DNA from: CBFDBF01 sp050287725
GTDB taxonomy: Bacteria > Pseudomonadota > Gammaproteobacteria > Chromatiales > Chromatiaceae
Direction: 5' to 3'
DNA: 32,197 nt
Assembly: GCA_050287725.1 (NCBI GenBank)
Contig: JBNKCL010000085.1
Coordinates: forward strand, 1-32,197
The notes below the pieces were generated by a model. It was not told where the DNA came from, searched no databases, and saw only the letters and a program-made list of their open reading frames with translations. This document shows, piece by piece, positions 15,064-25,500 of the stretch (positions within the stretch are counted from its first letter, which is position 1; each line of letters starts with the position of its first letter). The translations under genes and the position numbers were made by a program.

Positions 15064-18000
15064 CTATTTTCCCGCCTTTGCTTTGAGTACATTCAGAATA
15101 GTAGGATAGTCGAATTCATTCGCCAAAAGCGAGAGGGCACGTCCCAGTTCGGCATCTGCAGCGGCAATTTGACGAATCGCAGCATCGATGCGTTGACGAT
15201 CCAGAGACTCTACAGCGGCGTAAAGCTCCTCGCGTTGCTCTGTCGTGATTGCCATCAAGCGCTTCGGCGTCAGCGTTTCGTGAGAAATTTTCGGTTTTAC
15301 CGGCTCCGTACGATAGATGAATTCGAGGCCCAATTGACGCGACATGCTGTCGTAGATTTCTTCGAAACGGAAGGGTTTACGAATATAGTCGTCCATACCG
15401 GCATCGCGCAGCTCCGGCTCCTGCTCCTTGAAAGCCGATGCGGTAACGGCGACGATCTTCACCTTTTTGCCGCCCCGCATACGGCGAATGCGTCTTGTAG
15501 CCTCCACGCCGTCCATCACCGGCATACGTCGATCCATCCAGATCAGATCCGGTTTCCACTGCTTGAAGATCTGAACACATTCTTCGCCGTTATCCGCCAC
15601 CTTCACCTCCAGACCGAGATCCGTCATCATTTTTGACAGCAGCATCTGATTGTCGTGTTGATCCTCAGCGATCAAAATCCGATATTTTGATTGACCCGGC
15701 GCGAGCCCTTCCACCTCGCCGAGATTTTCATCTTCCAAGCGTAAGACTTCTGTATCATCGGCCGCTTCCAGCGGAAGCTCTACACGGAACAGCGAACCTT
15801 TGCCCGGCTCACTCTTAACACTGACGGTGCCACTCATCAACTTTACGAACTGTTGCACAATAGAGAGTCCCAAACCGCTTCCAACCTGCGTTTTCCCTTC
15901 CGGCAACTGCACGAAGGGTTGGAACAGGTGTTGTTGATCCTGTTTGCTGATACCGGGACCGGTATCCTCGACTTCGATCACAAGATGATGCAAGGCGTTG
16001 TCTTTATTCCCCAGGCGGATAGTGACACCGCCCTTCTCGGTGAATTTCACGGCATTACTCACCAGGTTAACCAGGATCTGCCGCAGACGCGCCTCATCGC
16101 CCTTAATGTACCGAGGAAATTCCGACGACTGATCAAGCTCCAGCTGCAAACCCTTCTGCTGTGCTCGCAGCCGCATCATGTCAGTCACCTCACGCACCAG
16201 GGAGTGCAGATCGAAGGTGGCAAGCTCCAACTGTAGCTTTCCGGCCTCGATCTTGGCGATCTCCAGCACGTCATTGATCAACTTGAGCAAATGCTCCCCG
16301 CTGTTATTAATGATATCGAGGATCTCATGCTGGCCTTTATTCAGGCCGGTATCTTGCTGCATCATTTGGGAAAAACCAAGGATGGCATTCAGCGGCGTGC
16401 GCAACTCGTGGCTCATGTTCGCCAGAAAAGCGCTTTTGGCCTTGTTGGCCGTCTCCGCTTCGTCGCGTGCCAGACGCAGTTCTGCTGTACGTTGACGCAC
16501 TTCCTCCTCCAGGTGATCCCGATAGCGACGCAGCTCATCTTCTCGCAGTTTCTGCTCGGTAATATCCTGCACCGTACCTATGGAGCGCAGTGGCTTTCCG
16601 ACCGCATCATAAGTGGTTTCACAACGCTCGTTGACATACTTGACCCGCCCGTCCTGCATCAACAAACGATGAACTATATTGTATGGTTTTCTCGTTTCAA
16701 CCGACTCGGTATAGGCTCTGTTAACCGCCTTCCGATCGTCCGGATGGATCGCATCAAGAAACGCCTCATAGGAAGCACCGAATTCTTCTTTATCAATTTC
16801 GAAAATCTGGTAGATTTCATCCGACCAGGTCAGTACATCTTCGATCAGGTCGAGTTCCCAGTTCCCGATATGCGCCAGATGTTGCGCTTCAACCAACCGG
16901 CGTTCGCTTTCACGCATATTATGTGTAACCAACAGACTCGTGAGTCCGTCGGCCAGCCGCCGGCCGATCTCCTCCAGCAGATGCCCTTCCTCATTCGTCC
17001 ACATACGCTCATAGGAACACTGGTGAATCCCGAACTGCCAGGCCTTTCCAACCTTGGGATACACGGCAAGCGACATAAACGATTTGATCCCATAACGCTC
17101 AGAAATCGCCTTTGGCATGGAGTGTTCGGCGTCCGGACCAAACTTCACGACACCTGGCGTCTTCAGCATCAGTTGCAGTGTTGTAGCCACCTCTTCGCTC
17201 ATGGGAATCTCTGCGTTGAGTATTCCGGCACCCGGGTATTCCGGGCGCGTACGCTCCATAGGGACAGTCCAGGATTTGGCGGAAGGATCGCAAGGGTAGA
17301 CCAGGAAGGCGCGATCACAATTTAAAATACCAAGAACTTCATCGAGAACGTTACTCATCATGGTTTCTAGATCACCGGCCCCCTGAATGGCGCGGTTAAT
17401 CCTATCCATCGCGGAGAGAAATTCGGTATGAAACCGGCGCTCCATCTCCACCTGCTTTTGTTGTGTGACGTCTTGCGAGATAACCATGACAGTGGCGACT
17501 TTGCCGGCAGATTCGAATTCAGGAACGAAACGCGTGTGGGCCCAGCGAATCTCCCCATTCGGCTTTCGATAAGTATGCTCATCGGAGCATTCGGAAGCCG
17601 TTTCGATCGCCTTCCTGATGTTGTCCATATAACGTTCGGGATCGGTCAATGGAGATGATACGGTTGGAGGCTTGCCAAGCGCCTGCTCTACCGGTACCGC
17701 AAACAACGATTGCAATGTTGGGTTGACATAAATGCGTTGCAGGTTGAGATCGTAACGCGCGATGTAGTCGGGTGAGTGTTCGACCAGGGTACGGAACAGT
17801 TGCTCACTGGCTACGAGCCTTTGCTCTGCCTCTTTCCGGTCGGTGATATCCGTGAGCATGGCAAAAGAACCATGGAATTGCCCATCTTCAAAAACGGGGG
17901 TGGCCGAAATCAGCATCCAGACGGGAGAACCGTCTTTGTGGCGCATGCGTCGCTCATAGACATCCGAAATATTCCGGCGGCGCTCTTCCATTTTCTGTGC

Positions 18001-20496
18001 ATGATCGCGCGCACCCTCTTCGAACATGTACTCTGTGACCTTGTGTCCCCGCAACTCGTCTGAGGTATAACCCAGCATTTTGGCCATACGCTCGTTGGCG
18101 AAAATGGTTACAAAGTCCTCGTCCTGGACCCAGATGCCTTCGTTGGCGGTGTCGAACATCCGTTGATATCTTGCCTCACTCTCTCGCAGGTCACGCAATA
18201 TCAACAGGCTGTTGAGGCCATCGGTCAGCCGACGCCCGATCTCTTGTAACAGCTTCTCCTCCTCTTGGGTCCAGACACGCTCGCGCGAACATTGCTGAAT
18301 GCCGAACTCCCAAGCTTTATCGCTTTTTGGAAAAAGTGCGGTCGACATGAAAGATTTGAAGCCGAAACGTTCGGAGGTTGAACTAGGAAGCGGATGGTCT
18401 GTCCCAGGACCGAACTGCAGTACGCCGGGAGCGTTCAGCAGCGACGCCATCGTGGTCGATACCTCAGAATCTATCGGTATGTCGTCACTCTTGACACTCG
18501 CACCCGGAAACTCCTTGCGGGTGCGTTCCATCGGCAGTGAAAATGTCGAGGCAGCCGGATCGCAGGGATAGAGCAGATACGAGCGGTCGCAATCGAAAAT
18601 ATCTAGTACTTCATCCAGCACATCCTGCATCATGATTTCGAGATCGCCGGCGCTCTGGATGGCGCGATTTACCCGGTCCATATTGGCGAGAAAATCCGTA
18701 TAGAGTTGACGCTCCTGCTCCGTCTTTTTGAGTTCGGTGATATCCCTACAGACGGAAGCGACGCCAATCGCTTTGCCGTCTTTGTCTCTCAAAGTTGTAT
18801 TGAACCACTCGCAAATAATGATGCGGCCATCCTTGGTGACATTCTCGTTTATGCTATGGGTACCACCGGTCTGATTCATCAGGTCACGGAAAATCCCGTC
18901 GATCAGGTCGCGAACCTCAACGGGCAATATCAAATCCTTTGCATGCCTGCCGAGCGCCTCTTCCCGGGTATAACCAAAAATCTTTTCGCAGGCGGCATTC
19001 CACTCAGCTGCACAGAAATTTTCATCCCATTCCAAAAATCCCAGAGGGGACTGCTCTGCGTGCAGCCGCAGTCGCTGCTCTGACCGGAGTATCTTCTCCT
19101 CGGTCTGCTTGCGCTCCGTGATGTCGCGCACCAGCGCCAGATTGAACTCCTGGTCACCGTATTGAAAGTAGTTGGCGCTGATCTCGACCGGGAAGATCCT
19201 GCCATCCTTGGCCCGATGACGCCCCTCGAACAGAAGCGAGCGTTCAGTCTTAAGTTGTCGCCAATGCTCCGACCAGCGCTGCATGGGAAAATTCGGATCC
19301 ACATCGGAGACGCGCATTTCAAGCAGCTCATCGCGCGTATAGCCCAGAACCTTGCAGGCACCTTCGTTGACGAACTGGAAACACGCATCCTCGTCAATCA
19401 GTAAGACGGCCTCGCGCACACTGTCGAGGGCAAAGCGCACAAGCAGGAGATCCCGTTCTGTCCGCTTGCGCTCCGCCAGTTCCAGACGAACCTGGGAGGT
19501 ACGATGACTGACGATTCGCTGCAGTGACAGATTCCACGCCACTACCGCGAAAACAGACAGTACGATGATTCCAAGCGCAATCCAGAATACCTCGCTTGAA
19601 AAGATGCTCGGTTTCTCGACCAAGATCCAGTGCCGGTTAATCGTCTCTCGTTCCGCTGCGGTTATCGTGTCAAGGGCTTTATCCAGAATACCGGTCAGGA
19701 CCGGCCAGTCGTTTCGGACCGCGAAGCGCAGCTGGTACAGAAATTCGGCGTCTCCGGCGACGCGCAGATTCAGAATCCCGGCTTTGTCGATGTAATAGGA
19801 TGCCCGCGAGATCTCCACCACCATGGCGTCGGCCTCGCCCAGCGAGACCTCCATCAGACCATTCAACTCATCCTGCACCGGAACGAGACTCAGGTCGGGA
19901 AAATTTGTTTTCAGATATTCGTGAACCGCACTTCCTTCGGAAACCGCGACATGCCATCCCTTCATGGCTTTCAAAGAACTCCCCCCGGAATGATCTCTGC
20001 GGACCAGGATCATGTTGGGTAGTTCTATGTAGGCCTTGGAGAATTGGAGGTAGGTCGATCGCTCCGGCGTCTTTTGCGCCGCGAAGATCATATCGATTTG
20101 CCGGGTCTTGGCGGCCTCTATCACCTCGTTCCACGTTGCGTACGGAATCAACTCGAAGCGATAACCCAGCTTTTCTTCCAACAACCGGATGTAGTCGATC
20201 GACAACCCCTTATACTCTTCCTGGTCGTGTAAGATTTGGGGGGGTATTACGGTGATACCGATACGTATCCCGGGATGTTGCGCGAGCCATTGCCGTTCCT
20301 CAGGCGACAGCAGATCCTTCTGACCGGCGATTGTCTGTTGCCGCATATCACCGGCCGCCACATCTTCATCGATGTTCGCGGATACCGGGTTTATAGAAAT
20401 AGTACAAAACGCCAGCAACGCTAAAGCTTTTGCCAGGAGCAAAACCATTGCGCTTCTGCGAGGCCGACGGACTTCAAACGGCAAATCATGATTCAT
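15064..20496 (-). CDS. Giant hybrid sensor histidine kinase with periplasmic binding domain
   Basis: 1810 residues from the ATG at 20496; the frame is open to 20556 but that extension is polar. A signal-anchor is followed by a type-3 solute-binding domain (about 73-295), as in BvgS and EvgS, and a membrane helix (about 303-322). The cytoplasmic part holds PAS (352-462), PAS (473-590), GAF (603-768), PAS (775-890), PAS (895-1015), a second GAF (1026-1192) closely similar to the first, and PAS (1200-1315). HisKA follows with His1363 in MSHELRTPLN, then an HATPase domain (LGLSIVQQF), a receiver with Asp1655 in WMDRRMP, and a helical tail without a visible phospho-accepting His. The protein senses a periplasmic ligand plus internal cues and most likely signals to the HD-GYP partner 33 bp downstream. 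Confidence 0.93.
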   Translation of the reverse strand: MNHDLPFEVRRPRRSAMVLLLAKALALLAFCTISINPVSANIDEDVAAGDMRQQTIAGQKDLLSPEERQWLAQHPGIRIGITVIPPQILHDQEEYKGLSIDYIRLLEEKLGYRFELIPYATWNEVIEAAKTRQIDMIFAAQKTPERSTYLQFSKAYIELPNMILVRRDHSGGSSLKAMKGWHVAVSEGSAVHEYLKTNFPDLSLVPVQDELNGLMEVSLGEADAMVVEISRASYYIDKAGILNLRVAGDAEFLYQLRFAVRNDWPVLTGILDKALDTITAAERETINRHWILVEKPSIFSSEVFWIALGIIVLSVFAVVAWNLSLQRIVSHRTSQVRLELAERKRTERDLLLVRFALDSVREAVLLIDEDACFQFVNEGACKVLGYTRDELLEMRVSDVDPNFPMQRWSEHWRQLKTERSLLFEGRHRAKDGRIFPVEISANYFQYGDQEFNLALVRDITERKQTEEKILRSEQRLRLHAEQSPLGFLEWDENFCAAEWNAACEKIFGYTREEALGRHAKDLILPVEVRDLIDGIFRDLMNQTGGTHSINENVTKDGRIIICEWFNTTLRDKDGKAIGVASVCRDITELKKTEQERQLYTDFLANMDRVNRAIQSAGDLEIMMQDVLDEVLDIFDCDRSYLLYPCDPAASTFSLPMERTRKEFPGASVKSDDIPIDSEVSTTMASLLNAPGVLQFGPGTDHPLPSSTSERFGFKSFMSTALFPKSDKAWEFGIQQCSRERVWTQEEEKLLQEIGRRLTDGLNSLLILRDLRESEARYQRMFDTANEGIWVQDEDFVTIFANERMAKMLGYTSDELRGHKVTEYMFEEGARDHAQKMEERRRNISDVYERRMRHKDGSPVWMLISATPVFEDGQFHGSFAMLTDITDRKEAEQRLVASEQLFRTLVEHSPDYIARYDLNLQRIYVNPTLQSLFAVPVEQALGKPPTVSSPLTDPERYMDNIRKAIETASECSDEHTYRKPNGEIRWAHTRFVPEFESAGKVATVMVISQDVTQQKQVEMERRFHTEFLSAMDRINRAIQGAGDLETMMSNVLDEVLGILNCDRAFLVYPCDPSAKSWTVPMERTRPEYPGAGILNAEIPMSEEVATTLQLMLKTPGVVKFGPDAEHSMPKAISERYGIKSFMSLAVYPKVGKAWQFGIHQCSYERMWTNEEGHLLEEIGRRLADGLTSLLVTHNMRESERRLVEAQHLAHIGNWELDLIEDVLTWSDEIYQIFEIDKEEFGASYEAFLDAIHPDDRKAVNRAYTESVETRKPYNIVHRLLMQDGRVKYVNERCETTYDAVGKPLRSIGTVQDITEQKLREDELRRYRDHLEEEVRQRTAELRLARDEAETANKAKSAFLANMSHELRTPLNAILGFSQMMQQDTGLNKGQHEILDIINNSGEHLLKLINDVLEIAKIEAGKLQLELATFDLHSLVREVTDMMRLRAQQKGLQLELDQSSEFPRYIKGDEARLRQILVNLVSNAVKFTEKGGVTIRLGNKDNALHHLVIEVEDTGPGISKQDQQHLFQPFVQLPEGKTQVGSGLGLSIVQQFVKLMSGTVSVKSEPGKGSLFRVELPLEAADDTEVLRLEDENLGEVEGLAPGQSKYRILIAEDQHDNQMLLSKMMTDLGLEVKVADNGEECVQIFKQWKPDLIWMDRRMPVMDGVEATRRIRRMRGGKKVKIVAVTASAFKEQEPELRDAGMDDYIRKPFRFEEIYDSMSRQLGLEFIYRTEPVKPKISHETLTPKRLMAITTEQREELYAAVESLDRQRIDAAIRQIAAADAELGRALSLLANEFDYPTILNVLKAKAGK
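16909..17436 (-). repeat. GAF copy 2 of an intragenic duplication in the hybrid kinase
   Basis: Encodes the second GAF module. It aligns without gaps to the module encoded at 18184-18708; both share MDRxNRAIQ, MERTR, KSFMS and EIGRRL blocks, and three conserved cysteines (CDR, YPCDP, QCS). A PAS domain stands before each copy, so the duplicated unit may be PAS-GAF. Confidence 0.8.
18184..18708 (-). repeat. GAF copy 1 of an intragenic duplication in the hybrid kinase
   Basis: Partner of the module at 16909-17436. The two are diverged at DNA level but plainly homologous at protein level. This suggests an old tandem duplication kept for two related signals, or for signal amplification. Confidence 0.8.
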
Positions 20497-20984
20497 ATGC
20501 GCAATCCCGCTTCGGGTTTTTCGAGCGCAGGGCGATTCGTCGGACAACCGAAGCATTTGACACTTTGGGCCAGAATCATCTCCAACTTTCTATCTCGTTT
20601 ACCGGCCCGCCGTAAGACGACGGAAACCGCTTCGTGTTTGTGGGTTTTCCTGGCACCCACAGATTCCGCCACGTCTTCACCAACCGCAGTACCCCCTTCG
20701 CACAGACAATGCAGGCCCATCTGCCGTGCGAGACACTGGATCGCTCGAGTTGTTTTCTTTGTGTTGTCCCGATTCCGCATCAGCCGGTCCCTGGATGCGC
20801 GTTGTCCTTCCGAAATAATAGACCAGATATCGCCTGCAACGGCGATACCCCCTATGGGAGTAACGAACAATCACTCGCCACAGGGTTTTTTAAAGCATGA
20901 CCAAATTATCGGCGGGCGAAGACAGAAATGAAGAAGGGGCGCGTTACGCGCCCCTTCTTCAAGGGATGACCCGAGTAGGGTTAT
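20497..20984. other. Intergenic region between hybrid kinase and sat
   Basis: About 490 bp without a supported gene. It contains the sat terminator hairpin (20930-20960) and an inverted repeat TATCGCC (20828-20834) / GGCGATA (20841-20847) with a TGCAAC spacer. The kinase promoter should lie here but I could not place it. An open frame on the minus strand (20493-20870) has no family character. Confidence 0.5.
20930..20960 (-). terminator. Terminator-type hairpin after sat
   Basis: GAAGAAGGGGCGCG (20930-20943) and CGCGCCCCTTCTTC (20947-20960) are perfect 14-base arms around a 3-base loop, 24 bp beyond the sat stop. The following T-run on the minus strand is short, so it may act as an RNA-stabilising stem as well. 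Confidence 0.75.
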
Positions 20985-22172
20985 TTAGTTCTGGCTCTGA
21001 TAGTAATCGATCAGGATCTGGGCCACCTCGGGACGGGAGAACTCCTTGGGCGGGGCGATACCGTTGCCCAACATCTCGCGCACCTTGGTGCCGGAGAGCA
21101 GCACGAAGTCCTCCTTGGAGTGATCCGGCGCTTCGCACATCATCACCACCTTGTTGAGCTTCTTGGACCAGGCGGTGTGGTCGGCGCGGAAGATCTCGAT
21201 CTCCAGGGCGCCCTTCGGCACCTCGTCGTCGAAGATGGTCTGGGCGTCGAAGGCGCCGTAGTAGTCACCCACGCCTGCGTGGTCGCGGCCGATGATGAAG
21301 TGGGTGGCGCCCATGTTCTGACGGAAATAGGCGTGCAGCACCGCCTCGCGGGGACCGGCATAGAGCATGTCGAAACCGTAACCGGTGACCATGGCGGAGT
21401 TGGGTTTGAAATAGAGCTCCACCATCTTGCGGATGGCGGCGTCGCGCACCGGCGCCGGGATATCGCCCTGCTTCAGCTTACCCAGCAGCATGTGGATTAC
21501 CAGGCCGTCGCAGCCGAGGCGGTCCATGGCCATGTGGCACAGCTCTTCGTGGGCCAGGTGCATGGGGTTGCGGGTCTGGAAGGCGACGATCTTCTTCCAA
21601 CCGCGTTCCTGGATCTCATTACGGATCTCGACGGCGGTGCGGAAGGTATCCGGGAAATCGTCCTGGAAGTAGGAGAAGTGCAGCACCTGGATGGGACCGG
21701 AGACGGCGAAACGGCCCTGGCCGTTGAAGGCGGCGACACCGGGATGCTCCATGTCATCGGTGCGATAGACCTTCTGGGTCATGACGGCCATCTGGGCGCC
21801 GCTCACCTCTTCGATCGCCTCCACATCCATCACCGCCAGGATCGGGTTGCCGTCCATGTTGGGATCCCGCAGGGCGATACGCTTGGCGCCCTTGATGGCG
21901 TCCACGCTCTCCAGCAGACAGAGCACCGGGACCGGGAAGAAGCTGCCGTCGGTCAGGGTCATCTTCTCGGCGGCGCCCATGGCATCGGCCACGTTCATGA
22001 AACCCTTCAGCGGGGTGAAGTAACCGCCGCCCATCATCACCGCGTTGCCGGCGGCCTGAGAGCTGATCAGAACGGAGGGCAGGCCTTCCGCCTCCGTCAT
22101 CAGCTTGTGGTGCTCATCCGTGTCGTACACGAACAGCGGGGTAAGGGTATCGGAACCGACTGGCTTGATCAT
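20985..22172 (-). CDS. sat: Sulfate adenylyltransferase (ATP sulfurylase), homo-oligomeric Sat type
   Basis: 395 residues from the ATG at 22172, chosen because GGAGAAG stands just upstream; the frame is open to 22253. Residues about 1-165 form the N-terminal PUA-like domain. The catalytic domain has QTRNPMHLAHE (199-209), the nucleotide-binding QxRNPxHxxHE signature, and GRDHAG (295-300). It interconverts sulfate plus ATP with adenylylsulfate (APS) plus pyrophosphate. In sulfur-oxidising bacteria this type runs in reverse, making ATP from APS; that use here is inferred. No aprAB or CysDN-type gene is in the window. The gene is alone between two intergenic regions. Confidence 0.96.
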   Translation of the reverse strand: MIKPVGSDTLTPLFVYDTDEHHKLMTEAEGLPSVLISSQAAGNAVMMGGGYFTPLKGFMNVADAMGAAEKMTLTDGSFFPVPVLCLLESVDAIKGAKRIALRDPNMDGNPILAVMDVEAIEEVSGAQMAVMTQKVYRTDDMEHPGVAAFNGQGRFAVSGPIQVLHFSYFQDDFPDTFRTAVEIRNEIQERGWKKIVAFQTRNPMHLAHEELCHMAMDRLGCDGLVIHMLLGKLKQGDIPAPVRDAAIRKMVELYFKPNSAMVTGYGFDMLYAGPREAVLHAYFRQNMGATHFIIGRDHAGVGDYYGAFDAQTIFDDEVPKGALEIEIFRADHTAWSKKLNKVVMMCEAPDHSKEDFVLLSGTKVREMLGNGIAPPKEFSRPEVAQILIDYYQSQN

Positions 22173-22500
22173 GAATTTCTTCTCCTTCCACATGTGGATC
22201 TGATATTCAGGGTACGGGCAACGGGGCCCGCAGATCGCGATCCCCACCGCCAAGATAAATAGTTGGCCGCTGCTGCCGGTTCGAGGGGCCGATGCGTCTG
22301 TTTCAGCCGCTTCGGAGAATACTCAACCCAATGTTTTTAAAAGAATTATTTAATTCTTTTCCCGGGCCGCAAGGCAGCGATACGGTACCATAAAGCGCGG
22401 TCCGGCTCTCCCCAAGACATTTTTTTGGAGACCCAAAATATTCCTATAACTCAAACCCTTTCCGGAGGCATTCGACAGCCGGCCACAACGAACAGGTGCT
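22173..22500. other. Intergenic region upstream of sat
   Basis: About 330 bp with no gene. It contains the palindrome at 22339-22360 and a possible minus-strand promoter overlapping it (TTGCGG, 16 bases, AATAAT). The end of the AddA-like gene lies at 22501; no clear terminator for it was found. Confidence 0.5.
22339..22360. repeat. 22-bp AT-rich palindrome upstream of sat
   Basis: AAAAGAATTA and TAATTCTTTT are perfect 10-base arms with a 2-base spacer, about 170 bp before the sat start. This is a striking AT-rich island in GC-rich surroundings, with an operator-like shape. The binding protein is unknown. Confidence 0.45.
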
Positions 22501-25500
22501 TCATGCCTCCCAACTGCGCCACCCTCCCAGCAGCGGGAAGTAGAGCCCCAACCGGATCGGACGACGCTCCTTTCGGCGAAAGACTTCGGCATAACCCTCG
22601 AGTTGCGCCCGATAACGTTTCTGTTCCCGATCCAGGAACTGCTCCCGCCCGCCCCCCTCATGCACGGAGGTCTTGAAATCGATGATCCAGCGGACCCCCT
22701 CCGTATCCACGAAGGTCCGATCGATCACCACATTGACCAGCCCCTCCTTCTTGCGTGCGGTCAAGGCATACTCGCTCCGGCACTCGCTATGTTGGTCGGA
22801 GAAGATCCATCGCCCCCGCTCGTCGTTGTGCACTCCCAACAGCGCCGCCTCGATCCGGTCGACTGCGGATTTACGCAGCTCCTCGGCCACGCCGCGGTAG
22901 GCGAGCATGCGTCCCATGGCGGGTCGCAGACTGCGGATGCGGGCGGAATCCCAACCGGCGATCCCCTCCTCCCCGAACCGCTGCAGATAGCGATGCACCA
23001 CGCTCCCGATCTGGCGCGCCGTCTCGCCCGCCCAGTCGAACTCCAACCTGAGTTCATCCACTGCCGATTCGTCAGGTCGTTCCGCACTCTGCCAATTTGC
23101 CGCAGGGACCGGCGGCAATTGCCAACTCCCGGGCAGGCGCCGCAACGGCATCATTGCGGGTAGCCCCGACGGTTCCGGAGTCGCCGGGACCCACGCGCTC
23201 CGGGTGAATTCCGACGCCACCGCCGGCCAGAGCGATGCCAAGAGCGCGCGCGCGTCGGGCTTGGGTTCCTCGGTTTTCGCGTCGAACCCCACATGGCCCA
23301 GCAGATGGAGCCGCTCTCGGGCGCGGGTGGCCGCAACGTAGAGTAGCCGCCCCTCCTCCAGGCGCGTCTTCTCTGTCCCGAGACTGCGCAGGTAGTTATA
23401 GATCGGATCCTCCTGCTCGTCGGCCCGCTTGATCGGGGCCAGCAGCAGATCCGAGACCCCGTCTCCGGCCGGTCGCTCCAGCCACTGCAACAGCCTGGGG
23501 TCGTCGCGGCCCGTGATCCTCCCCAGTCCGGGCAGGATCACGGTATCGAACTCCAGACCCTTGGCCTTGTGCAGGGTCATGATCTGGAGGGTGTTGTCCG
23601 CCTCCGCATCCGGCGGTGCGAACAGCTTCTCCACCGCTTCGGTCAAGCGGGCGAAATCCTCCAGATCGCCGCCCTGGTCGACCTGCTGCAGCAGTGTAAA
23701 GAAGAGTCGCGCCTCTTCCAGCTCCGTGCGGGTCTGAACCGTCGCCGGCCCTCCCAACGCCAGCCAAGCCCCTTCGACCCAGAGAGCCAGCGGTCGGCGC
23801 CGCCGCTCGGCAAGAGTGGCGGTCAGCACCTCCCGCATTCGTACCATCCGCTGCGCTCCGTCCGGGCTCAGGCGCTCGCACACCCCGGCATCCTGGATCC
23901 GTTCCCACAGCGTCGCCTTTCGCTCTTCTCCCGTAAGTACCAGCAGGTCCGCCAACGTCAAACCACACCAGGGCGCCCGCAGGATCGCCAGCCAGGAGAG
24001 CCGGTCCGCCGGATGCAACAGCGCACGCGTCAGCGCCAACAGATCGTAGACCACCGGCCGTTCCCCCAGCGGGTCTACATCCACCGCCCGGAATCGCAGG
24101 CCGGCATTCCGCAGCCGGGGTACGACGGTGTGCAGATGGCTGCGGGTACGCACCAGGATGGCGATGGTGCCGTCGGGCTGCCGCTCCCGCGCCTCCTGTA
24201 CCAACGCCGCCACCTGCCGCGCCTCCGCCTCGTCATCCCGTAGCAGGCAGGGGTGGACCCGGACCGCCGGTCCCGACAACTCCTCATGGTATGCCTCCGA
24301 CGAGGTGTAGGGGACCGCCCCTTTGGCGATCTCCTCCACCTCGGGGAACACCCGGGCAAAGGCGCTGTTGACCCAGTCGACGATCCCCTGTTGGGAGCGG
24401 AAATTGACCGACAGGGTGAGCGGCTCCAGCACGATCTGCCCGATGCCCTCCCGACGCGCCCGCAGGAACAGCCCCACCTCCGCCTCCCGGAAGCGGTAGA
24501 TGGACTGCATGGGATCACCCACCGCGAACAGGGTCCGGCCGTCCCCCTCTTCCCAGCCCGCGGTCAGACGCCGCAACAGCTCGAACTGTCCGAAGGAGGT
24601 GTCCTGAAACTCATCCACCAGGAGATGGCGAATGCGATAATCCAGCGCCAGGGCCAGATCGGTGGGGGCCTCCTCCTCACCCAGGGCGGCGATTGCGCCC
24701 AGCGCCACCTCGATGAAATCCACCTGGCCATGTGCGGCCATCACCAGCTTGAGCTGCGCCACCGCGATCTTGAGCAGCTGGAACAGGGCCTGCAAGATCG
24801 CCCACTGCCCTTCCGAGTAGGCCACCGGCGGTAACCGGCGAACACCTGCCAGCTGTTCAACCAGAACATCCGAGTCCCGCAACTGCGCAATCAGTGCGAG
24901 GAACGCATCCTTCGCCGTCTGCCGCCGTCCTTTTTCCGCTGCATCCTTGGTCCCGCTGGGTGCCGGAAATCCGATCTCTTTGGTCACGCCCTTCCGTAGC
25001 GTACCCGCCTGTGTCAGCAACAACTCGGCCAGACCCGACCACTGCGGCAGATCCTCCGCCGCGGTGCCGGGGATCGCCGTCAGTTCCAGGCAATGCACCA
25101 GCGGGGACTGCTCCTTGTCGGCAGCCCGCAGATTCTCCGCCGCATAGCGCGCCAACCCGAGCAGATCGGCCTCCAATCCCGGCGGGAACAGGGTGCACAG
25201 CTCCTGCAGCGACTCCTCCACCAGCCGCCGCAGCCCCGCTTCCAGCACTTGTCGTTCTTGCTCCAGTTCACCGGAAGCCACTACATGGCGCAGCCACTGG
25301 TCCCGTTTGGCCAGCATGTCCGCCAGCATCCCCTCCACCCGCGGTATATCGTTGTCGAGATGACGCAGCAGTCCGGCCACCGCATCGGACCACTCCTCCC
25401 GCCCCTCTTCCAGGAGACGCAGGGTGGTGCGGGCGGCCTCGCGGTAGAGTTCGCCGCCGTCTTCCACAACAGCCGTCGGGCCGCCGAAATTGGAGAGCAA

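Noticed and set aside
20493..20870. A 125-codon minus-strand frame upstream of the hybrid kinase
   Set aside because: No ribosome site, no family pattern, and overlaps the kinase start.
21120..22262. Long open frame (380 codons) on the plus strand opposite sat
   Set aside because: Histidine- and valine-rich product typical of antisense reading; sat itself has all its catalytic motifs.
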